A DNA stretch of 64,000 bases from a bacterium (GTDB lineage: Bacteria; Zhuqueibacterota; Zhuqueibacteria; Zhuqueibacterales; Zhuqueibacteraceae). Shown here one piece after another: positions 53,601-58,371 of this stretch. Position numbers and translations under genes: made by a program. The stretch's first letter is position 1. Every line of letters begins with the position of its first letter. The notes beneath the pieces are model-generated. The model did not search any database, was not told where the DNA came from, and was given only the letters and a program-made list of their open reading frames with translations. Where the stretch lies: positions 1 to 64,000 of the forward strand of contig JAKLJX010000017.1 in NCBI GenBank assembly GCA_023150945.1, given 5' to 3'.

Positions 53601-53689
53601 GTCCAGACTTCGCGGCGTGCGCCTTCCGCGACGTTAGCGAGCCGGATATTCGCAGCTATAGTATCGGCTTTCGGTGCGCCAGAACCTGA
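50684..53689 (+). CDS. NACHT NTPase with C-terminal FGE-sulfatase/C-type-lectin domain; DGR target protein
   Basis: 1001 residues from ATG 50684 (AGGGAG upstream). N-terminus (about 30-90) has a glycine- and alanine-rich amphipathic segment, FFTGAILLPIAAAGG with AVGGILGGLATEHFSDWI. Residues ~165-275 hold a region with LVHCVDTMQ and NILGTLHLAKSSGQ (function unknown; a nuclease-like fold is only a guess). The NACHT core follows: Walker A GEYGVGKTSF (336-345), Walker B LLLILLDGFDEM with D411, D414 and E415, then ILTSREEYFE and a helical winged part. From about 745 it is a formylglycine-generating-enzyme-like fold: VEMVYVPAGPFIYGG, GLWIDKMPVTAAQFFAFVKA, VQVSWNDAQAFCKWAGKVLP TEQQWEKASRG, CCDSAGNVWEWCTDYY. 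Residues ~962-1001 (RGGAW to GFRCART) are the variable repeat of a DGR. The layout resembles NLR-like STAND receptors: sensor at the C-terminus, oligomerising NTPase, N-terminal effector. Ligand and output are unknown. Confidence 0.92.
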   Translation: MPQPPPASADPTNLLPRLQPQIQQQLHAELKKAGSSLKQRSQVALRTFFTGAILLPIAAAGGDPAAIAQAVGGILGGLATEHFSDWIKKFAGAQKADDPARLEQLMQQAEASAEILAGLQHLIEKVEALSAAQQALGEDFANWLRQNLFTLPTLPADLPGHQAFRDKVKSIYLWSGWRLAERDFAIASQPLDFLFTKPRPGAEPDRLLVHCVDTMQGRADESLLTNNILGTLHLAKSSGQANSGVLVTNFGFTPGVYTNAKTYGWSPCRYDQLVAQLIDFELYRDRLRLEWEKDEDEIAQYYVPVEFEDNGQRHDLFDYITNDWLTQPQNFLSLVGEYGVGKTSFCRKLAFELAGQAQGRIPILIRLHDYQHHVGIEGLVRAVLAKCGAAEASFEAFDHMNRAGLLLILLDGFDEMIAQVPDFDAIKQAFEELAKLAPAPESRVILTSREEYFEDEHEIEKALKPKATLVTPIKQKRERWALLRLANFSPEQMRTFLERRLPLIADSEADKEGNADFYLEKMGEIEDLLDLGKRAVMLDMIAKTLPRLLKENRAREQKGLPKLDIDPAVLYRDYLNGELERQEKKRGRLWPRQNPRTQRLELLRGLAMECWKNDESAFPAEKVKALIENRFSRAEAVEINTKSRDFLTCSFLIRPGDTHYKFSHRSIQEFLVAEELAPKLRDGTAAPLPLSNAVVTFLHYLLLPELRRDDFYRKQVVQALQQEGLPEGIDRRQDGSFVSRLPGGFEVEMVYVPAGPFIYGGQYGGKTPQIVILEKGLWIDKMPVTAAQFFAFVKATNFVTEAEKSGGGWTLVGGDWKQVKQATWRNPFALKNQTEKNLDHPVVQVSWNDAQAFCKWAGKVLPTEQQWEKASRGIDGRRWPWGYTWNRNNCNSASYWAERDLWDYEKDWKPWWENEYPKKFTGRVMTMKVGQFADVNSPYGCCDSAGNVWEWCTDYYDDTKKTRVLRGGAWDYRPDFAACAFRDVSEPDIRSYSIGFRCART
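53568..53685 (+). repeat. Variable repeat (VR) of the diversity-generating retroelement
   Basis: 118 bp at the 3' end of the NACHT-FGE gene, ending two bases before the stop codon. It aligns without gaps to 53884-54001 at offset 316. Fifteen positions differ; all are adenine in the template: eight A to G (53594, 53601, 53630, 53633, 53637, 53655, 53661, 53682) and seven A to T (53597, 53602, 53609, 53610, 53625, 53634, 53657). No other base differs. Twelve codons change, mostly template Asn (AAC/AAT) to Asp, Tyr, Phe, Val or Ser. Confidence 0.97.
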
Positions 53690-53774
53690 GCACCCTGTGC
53701 ACTTTTCCCTTTTACCCTTTACACTCAGAGCAAGGGGCAAAAGGCAAGGGGCAAGAGAATTTAAGACTACTTTT

Positions 53775-53818
53775 AGGCAAAACGCGCTTGTAGCGCGTTT
53801 TGCCTCGAAAATTTTTTT
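53775..53818 (+). terminator. Intrinsic terminator between VR gene and template repeat
   Basis: Perfect 14-bp stem, AGGCAAAACGCGCT (53775-53788) with AGCGCGTTTTGCCT (53792-53805), loop TGT, then CGAAAATTTTTTTG. It separates the target gene from the template, avd and RT, so these probably have their own transcription start. Confidence 0.75.
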
Positions 53819-53883
53819 GAAATTTGAGGAATTTTCCTGCCACAGTCTGGGTTATTAATTTTGCTTTACGGGCAGGCGCTTAT

Positions 53884-54001
53884 CGCGCGTGCTGCGGGGC
53901 GGCGCGTGGAACAATCAACCAGACAACGCGGCGTGCGCCTACCGCAACAATAACGAGCCGGATATTCGCAACAATAATATCGGCTTTCGGTGCGCCAAAA
54001 C
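53884..54001 (+). repeat. Template repeat (TR) of the diversity-generating retroelement
   Basis: 118 bp, noncoding template for mutagenic reverse transcription. Read in the target frame it carries nine AAC/AAT codons (from 53910) placed in runs, plus CAA, TAC and AAA, the DGR design that maximises amino-acid change when adenines are randomised. It retains the invariant cores CGCGGCGTGCGCC, GAGCCGGATATTCGC and the 3' block ATCGGCTTTCGGTGCGCC shared with the VR; the last is the probable initiation-of-mutagenic-homing region. Confidence 0.97.
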
Positions 54002-54304
54002 ACCCGGGGCAAGGGGCAAGTTGCAGGTGGCAAGAAGCCTCAAGAACCCAGACTCATTCTCTCAGAATCTGACAGCCCACGGGTTGGCAGAGCGTGGAGT
54101 AATGGGTGTTCACAGCGCTTGTCCGGCGTCCTGCCGCAAGGTGGGAACAAACATAAAAAAGCCCGGTAGCGGCTGGTAGAGCAGTCTTCGAACGCCGCGG
54201 CCGGGCATTTGTTTGTCGTAGCATTTTGTTTGTAGTAGCGCCTTCAGGCGCGCCACATCAAATTATGGTTCGCCTTGCGAAGAACCCCCCGCGGCACTAA
54301 ACCC
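54002..54304. other. Region between template repeat and avd; probable structured part of the template RNA
   Basis: No supportable gene. It begins with GGGGCAAGGGGCAAG (54006-54020), also found after the VR gene and at the end of avd. It holds a strong stem-loop at 54161-54206 and a small GCGCC/GGCGC hairpin at 54238-54251. In studied DGRs a spacer next to the TR is needed for priming cDNA; this region may play that part. Confidence 0.5.
54161..54206 (+). other. Large GC hairpin downstream of the template repeat
   Basis: GCCCGG (54161-54166) pairs with CCGGGC (54201-54206) and GCGGC (54169-54173) with GCCGC (54194-54198), with AAAAAA just before and ATTTGTTTG after. It could end the template RNA or be an element recognised by Avd and RT. 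Confidence 0.55.
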
Positions 54305-54676
54305 ATGGCCCAAAAAGAAAACCTGCTCACCCGCCTGGAAGATTTCATCGTGTGGTATTTGCCGCATCTCGAAAGCTTTCCGCGCAATTACAAATTCCTG
54401 CTCGGCGACCGCAGCGTCAAGATCCTGCTGGACATTTTGGAAGAAGTGGCCGATGCCTATTACAGCAAGGACAAGCTGGAAAAGCTGCAGCGCGCCAACA
54501 TTCAGCTCGAAAAACTCCGTCGTCTGCTTGCCATCTGCACACGCATGAAATTCCTCAGCACAAAACAACTTGCTTTTGCGAGCAATCGCCTGTACGAGAT
54601 TGGCACGGATTTGGGCGGTTGGATCAAGCAAGTGGCAAGGGGCAAAGGGCCAGAGACACGACAAAGCCCTGCATGA
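54305..54676 (+). CDS. avd: Avd-type accessory variability determinant (four-helix bundle)
   Basis: 123 residues from ATG 54305. Sequence reads LLTRLEDFIVWYLPHLESFP RNYKFLLGDRSVKILLDILE EVADAYYSKDKLEKLQRANI QLEKLRRLLAICTRMKFLST KQLAFASNRLYEIGTDLGGW IKQV: entirely helical with the FP-x-x-(Y/F)+F-x-L-G-x-R motif and L-R-x-L-x-R-h-C/L-x-x-h pattern of the Avd/S23 four-helix-bundle family. Avd forms a pentameric barrel that binds the DGR reverse transcriptase and template RNA. The basic tail after residue 110 overlaps a GGCAAGGGGCAAAGG repeat. RT begins 29 bp later. Confidence 0.92.
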   Translation: MAQKENLLTRLEDFIVWYLPHLESFPRNYKFLLGDRSVKILLDILEEVADAYYSKDKLEKLQRANIQLEKLRRLLAICTRMKFLSTKQLAFASNRLYEIGTDLGGWIKQVARGKGPETRQSPA

Positions 54677-54705
54677 GTTTTTCACAATAGACCCAAGGCT
54701 GCAAT

Positions 54706-55791
54706 TTGAAAAGCTACCTCAATCTTTTTGATGAGATCTGTGCCTTTGAAAATCTCTATCTCGCCTCACAAAAGGCCGAGAAAGGCAAGCGTTTTCGTGA
54801 CGAAGTTGCCGTCTTCAATGCCCGGCGAGCTGAGAATCTCGTGGAGGTGCAACGGCTGCTGCGCACCGGCAGTTACCCCTTCGGCAGCTTTCGCACGCAC
54901 CGTATTTTCCGGCCCAAGCCGCGCATGATCAGCGCGGCGCCCTATCGCGACCGCGTCGTGCATCATGCTTTGATCAATGTCATCGGGCCGCTGTTCGAGG
55001 CCAAATTCATTCGCGACAGTTATGCCAACCAAATCGGCAAGGGCACGCATGCCGCGCTCGACCGCTGCACTCAGTTTTGCCGGCGCTTCCGCTATGTATT
55101 GCAGCTCGATATTCGCAAGTATTTCCCGTGCCTCGATCACCTCATTTTGTTGGCGGAGATCGACCGGACGATTGCCTGCCGCCCCACGCGTGAGCTGATC
55201 GCGCAAGTGGTTACCCGCAGCAATCCCCAAGAGCCGGCACATTTCCATTTCCCCGGAGATGATCTTTTCACGCCTTTCGAGCGTGCGAAGGGCTTGCCCA
55301 TCGGCAATCTGACCAGCCAGTTTTTCGCCAATGTTTATCTGAATCCCTTCGACCACTTTGTCAAAGAGACCTTGCGCGCGCCGGGGTACATTCGTTATGT
55401 TGATGATGTTCTCGTGTTCAGCGATGACAAAGCCTGGCTGCACCGGTGCCGGCAGCACTGTCAGGCTTTTTTGGTGCATTGGCGGCTGCAATTGCACGAG
55501 CGCAAGGTCGCGGTCTATCCGGTGACCCAGGGAATTCCGTTTCTCGGCTTTCGCGTCTTCCCCACGCACCGTCGCTTGCTGCGCAGCGGCGTCAAACGCA
55601 GCCGGCTGCGTCTGCGGTTTTTGCAGCGCGCCTTCGGGAGAAGCCGCCTGTCCTGGCAGACGGTCAATGCCTCAGTGCAGGCCTGGTTGGGACACGTTGG
55701 TCACGGTGACACATGGGGCTTGCGCAGCACGTTGTTCAACCGTTACGCTTTTCGCCGGCGCGAAAGATTCCTCAAAGGAGCCGCCCCATGA
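54706..55791 (+). CDS. Diversity-generating retroelement reverse transcriptase
   Basis: 361 residues from TTG 54706; there is no in-frame ATG near the start and AAGG lies about 8 bases before. It begins [40 protein letters not shown], the DGR-RT opening. RT motifs: [40 protein letters not shown] (catalytic aspartate of motif A), [20 protein letters not shown] with the DGR-typical I199-G-N-L-T-S-Q205 motif, and YVDD (Y231-D234) in [14 protein letters not shown]. There is no maturase or integrase domain, as expected for DGR RTs. Errors at template adenines made by this class explain the VR/TR differences. It overlaps the next gene by 4 bp. Confidence 0.96.
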   Translation: MKSYLNLFDEICAFENLYLASQKAEKGKRFRDEVAVFNARRAENLVEVQRLLRTGSYPFGSFRTHRIFRPKPRMISAAPYRDRVVHHALINVIGPLFEAKFIRDSYANQIGKGTHAALDRCTQFCRRFRYVLQLDIRKYFPCLDHLILLAEIDRTIACRPTRELIAQVVTRSNPQEPAHFHFPGDDLFTPFERAKGLPIGNLTSQFFANVYLNPFDHFVKETLRAPGYIRYVDDVLVFSDDKAWLHRCRQHCQAFLVHWRLQLHERKVAVYPVTQGIPFLGFRVFPTHRRLLRSGVKRSRLRLRFLQRAFGRSRLSWQTVNASVQAWLGHVGHGDTWGLRSTLFNRYAFRRRERFLKGAAP

Positions 55792-56207
55792 AATCCCTCA
55801 CCGAATACCTCTGGTTCAACACCCCGCATCGCCGGGACTACCTCAACATCACCGACCAAGTCGAAGCGCTGGTGGCCAAAAGCGGCGTACAAGAAGGGTT
55901 GGTGCTGGTCGCGGCGCAGCACATCACCGCCTCGGTGTTCATCAACGACAACGAATCCGGCCTGCTGCAGGATTTCGATGCCTGGCTGGAAGGCCTGGCG
56001 CCGCACGCACCGACTTCGAAATACCGCCACAACCGCACCGGCGAAGACAATGCCGACGCCCATCTCAAACGTCAGGTGATGGGCCGCGAAGTGGTGGTGC
56101 CCATCACCAACGGCAAACTCGATTTCGGGCCGTGGGAACAGATTTTCTACGGGGAATTCGACGGCCGCCGCAAGAAGCGGGTGGTGGTGAAGATTATTGG
56201 GGAGTAA
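55788..56207 (+). CDS. YjbQ/UPF0047 family protein, copy 2
   Basis: 139 residues from ATG 55788, overlapping the RT stop (ATGA) and preceded by AAAGGAG, so it is translated with the [101 protein letters not shown] is a canonical UPF0047 sequence with the conserved YRHN...N-ADAH-L block. It is the more typical member of the two in the window. Whether the coupling to the DGR is functional or incidental is unknown. Confidence 0.92.
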   Translation: MKSLTEYLWFNTPHRRDYLNITDQVEALVAKSGVQEGLVLVAAQHITASVFINDNESGLLQDFDAWLEGLAPHAPTSKYRHNRTGEDNADAHLKRQVMGREVVVPITNGKLDFGPWEQIFYGEFDGRRKKRVVVKIIGE

Positions 56208-56308
56208 GGCATCAACAAATATCTTGCGAAAGATGATGCGATAATTTATGTTGCGCGCGAGAGGGCAAGCGCTGTTCTTGTGGTGGTGCACAAACAGGAG
56301 GTCTCGAA

Positions 56309-56584
56309 ATGGAAATTTCTTCAGATGATATTCGACCTGTAACAGATCTCAAGAATAAGTCAACCCAGCTTTTGCGGCAGGTCCAGCGAACACGCCGGCC
56401 GATTGTGTTGACCAAGGACGGAAAGCCCGCTGCCGTGTTGTTGAATGTGAAGGCCTTTGGAGAACAACTGGCCTCGAAGCGACTGGCGCGTCTGCTCAGA
56501 GAGGCTGAGAAAGAACTTGCCGCAGGAAAAGGGCGGGACATCGATGACTTCTTCAGCGAGTTTGCCAAGTCGCATCAACTATGA
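56309..56584 (+). CDS. Phd/YefM-type antitoxin
   Basis: 91 residues. DIRPVTDLKNKSTQLLRQVQ RTRRPIVLTKDGKPAAVLLN VKAFGEQL matches the Phd/YefM DNA-binding fold (V-T-D-L-K-x-x-x-x-x-L-h-x-x-x-x-x-x-x-P-h-V-L-T-+-x-G-x-P-A-A-V-L). The C-terminal helical tail (EKELAAGKGRDIDDFFSEFA KSH) would wrap the toxin. AGGAGG lies about 10 bases upstream. It overlaps the toxin gene by 41 bp. Confidence 0.9.
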   Translation: MEISSDDIRPVTDLKNKSTQLLRQVQRTRRPIVLTKDGKPAAVLLNVKAFGEQLASKRLARLLREAEKELAAGKGRDIDDFFSEFAKSHQL

Positions 56585-56891
56585 GGTTCGCATCTTGCCG
56601 GCGGCCGAACGGGATTTCGCAAGGATTTTCGCCTATATTGCCGAAGACAATCCCCAGGCTGCAGCAAGGTTTTTCGGCAAACTCCGACAGAAGGTGCAAA
56701 GCCTCAGGTGGTCACCCCAGCGCTGCGCCAGAATTCCGGAGAAAATCGAAGGCAGGCATGAATACCGTCACCTGCTGGTGAAGCGATACCGCATCATCTT
56801 TTGCATTATCGCGGACACGGTCTGGGTGATGCGGATCATTCATGGCGCCCAACTCCTGGATGCGGAGAGTCTTTTGTTTGAGCTCAAATGA
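56544..56891 (+). CDS. RelE/ParE-family toxin
   Basis: 115 residues from ATG 56544; a start further in is possible. YEVRILPAAERDFARIFAYI AEDNPQAAARFFGKLRQKVQ SL, RIPEKIEGRHEYRHLLVKRY RIIFCIIADTVWVMRIIHGA Q is the RelE/ParE fold, with the RYRIIF strand and HGAQ end. It either cleaves mRNA in the ribosome (RelE) or inhibits gyrase (ParE); sequence alone does not decide. Pairs with the Phd-type antitoxin. Confidence 0.9.
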   Translation: MTSSASLPSRINYEVRILPAAERDFARIFAYIAEDNPQAAARFFGKLRQKVQSLRWSPQRCARIPEKIEGRHEYRHLLVKRYRIIFCIIADTVWVMRIIHGAQLLDAESLLFELK

Positions 56892-56923
56892 AAAAGCCGG
56901 AGGGTTATCCCTTCGGCTTTTTT
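56892..56923. terminator. Bidirectional rho-independent terminator
   Basis: AAAAAGCCGGAGGG, loop TTAT, CCCTTCGGCTTTTTT, with A-run and T-run on either side (one mismatch). Placed between the convergent toxin and DUF4097 genes. Confidence 0.8.
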
Positions 56924-57025
56924 GTTTCGCCAGCAGCTTGGAGGCATTGTCGCCGCATGCTGGCCTCTTCACAGGATCCCTCCTCGAGGACCAGCGCGCA
57001 TGAAGTGTTGATCAGAGCAGGAACG

Positions 57026-58021
57026 TCAACGGCTGCGCAGTCGAATATCGCCGCCGCTGGTGCGCAACGTCAGCAGCGGCCCGCCGCCGTTGAGCTTGCC
57101 CTGCAGTTTGCCCTCGCCAATCGCGCCTTGCACCGTAATGGGCAAGTCGCTTTCAACGTCCCCTCCGGAAGTCCGCGCATCGACATCGGCCTTGATTCCC
57201 GGCGCCAGATAAACCGAGATGCCGCCGCCGGAGGTGGAAAGATCACAGGGCGCGTTGAACTGTTCGAGCAACTCCGCGCTCAGTGAGCCGCCGGAAGTGC
57301 TCGCGGTGACCGAGCCACGTAAACGCCGCAGCGTAACGCCACCGCCCGAAGTGTGCGCGCGCAGACTGCCGCCGGCACCATCGACGCTAATCGAGCCGCC
57401 CGAGGTTTCGACCGCGACCTCGCCGTCCACCTCGCCGACGGTGATGCTGCCGCCGCTGGTGTGCGCCGCCAGCCGGCCCTTCGCCTGCCGCAGATCAATG
57501 CTGCCGCCACTGGTGCGCGCGTCCACCGGACCCTCGATGCGGCCGAGCGTGAGCGAACCGCCGCTGGTTTTCACCCGCGCCTCACCGATGAGATTATCCA
57601 CCGAAATGCTGCCGCCCGCCGTGTTCAAATCGAGATTGTATTTCTGCGGCACCGACAGCCGGAATTCGACCTGCAGCCCGTCGTTGTTGCCACCCCACCA
57701 GCGCCGGCTGCCGCCATACATCTTGGCGGTGATGGCCACGCCATTGGCCGTTTGATTGTAAGTGATCTCATAATCCTTGAACAATTCGCTCGCCCGGCGC
57801 TGCGACCGGCCTTCCACCCATTTGGTGACCTCGACTTTGACTTCGTCTTTGGACCAGGAAGTCACCTCCACCGAACCAAAATCCGCGCGCAATTCCAGCC
57901 AGCCGCCGGGTTTGACGGTAAAGGATTTTTCACTGCGCTCTTCCTGCGCCACGGCCAGCAGGGGCAGCACCAGCCAGGCCAGCAGGATTCCACTGCGCCA
58001 AATGTTTTTGCGATGAGGCAT
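57026..58021 (-). CDS. Exported DUF4097 beta-helix-like repeat protein
   Basis: 331 residues from the ATG at 58021 (AAGGAGG upstream). Signal peptide (SGILLAWLVLPLLAVAQ). The body is a string of roughly 18-22-residue beta units each with TSGGSI or TSGGGV (for example ARTSGGSIDLRQAKG, AHTSGGSITVGEVDG, ETSGGSISVDGAGG, ASTSGGSLSAELL). DUF4097 domains fold as a right-handed beta-solenoid and occur in envelope and anti-sigma contexts. Function is unknown. Confidence 0.85.
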   Translation of the reverse strand: MPHRKNIWRSGILLAWLVLPLLAVAQEERSEKSFTVKPGGWLELRADFGSVEVTSWSKDEVKVEVTKWVEGRSQRRASELFKDYEITYNQTANGVAITAKMYGGSRRWWGGNNDGLQVEFRLSVPQKYNLDLNTAGGSISVDNLIGEARVKTSGGSLTLGRIEGPVDARTSGGSIDLRQAKGRLAAHTSGGSITVGEVDGEVAVETSGGSISVDGAGGSLRAHTSGGGVTLRRLRGSVTASTSGGSLSAELLEQFNAPCDLSTSGGGISVYLAPGIKADVDARTSGGDVESDLPITVQGAIGEGKLQGKLNGGGPLLTLRTSGGDIRLRSR

Positions 58022-58371
58022 GTTCTCTTCCTCCTTGGTGAGATTGATAAGGCACTGCACGACGCCGTGTCTTACGGCCTGCCCTTTCGAAGGTTTCTCA
58101 CTGGCAACGTCCGGCAGCATCGGCAGTCATGAGTTGCGGCTCTGCCAGAGTATGACTCTGGAAAAACGAGCGCGACCGCGAAGTTTCGCTGCACCTGGTA
58201 CGTTTGCAGCCTGGCAGGCTGCGCCACGCTTCACCCTCCGAACTCTTCAATAGACAATTCCGCAGAAGGAATCGTTTGCAGGCAATCTGGCTCTTGCCTT
58301 TTGATTTTTTTGTGCTACAATACAGCCAGAAAACACTTTGCTTGTCACTGCTGCCAATTAGGAATCATGAT
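58022..58371. other. Divergent intergenic region
   Basis: 350 bp between the divergent DUF4097 and BNR genes. Apart from a promoter-like element near 58294 I see no gene or repeat. Confidence 0.4.
58294..58321 (+). promoter_or_regulatory. Candidate promoter for the BNR-repeat protein gene
   Basis: TTGCCT at 58294-58299, a 16-bp spacer, TACAAT at 58316-58321, preceded by a T-rich stretch. The leader to ATG 58372 is about 45 bases. Confidence 0.5.

Larger units (their letters stand above)
53568..55791 (+). mobile_element. Diversity-generating retroelement: VR, TR, avd, RT
   Basis: Complete cassette in the order target-VR, terminator, TR, avd, RT, all on the plus strand. In the well-studied phage BPP-1 the order is VR, avd, TR, RT; here TR precedes avd. 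DGRs do not move but rewrite the VR of a target gene by mutagenic homing. All parts needed are present: adenine-rich template, invariant 3' block shared by TR and VR, Avd and RT. No integrase, phage or transposon genes lie beside it. Confidence 0.95.

Noticed and set aside
53820-53883. Promoter for the template repeat transcript
   Set aside because: TATTAA and AATTTTGC are present near 53853-53864, but no suitable -35 hexamer lies 16-18 bp upstream; not convincing.
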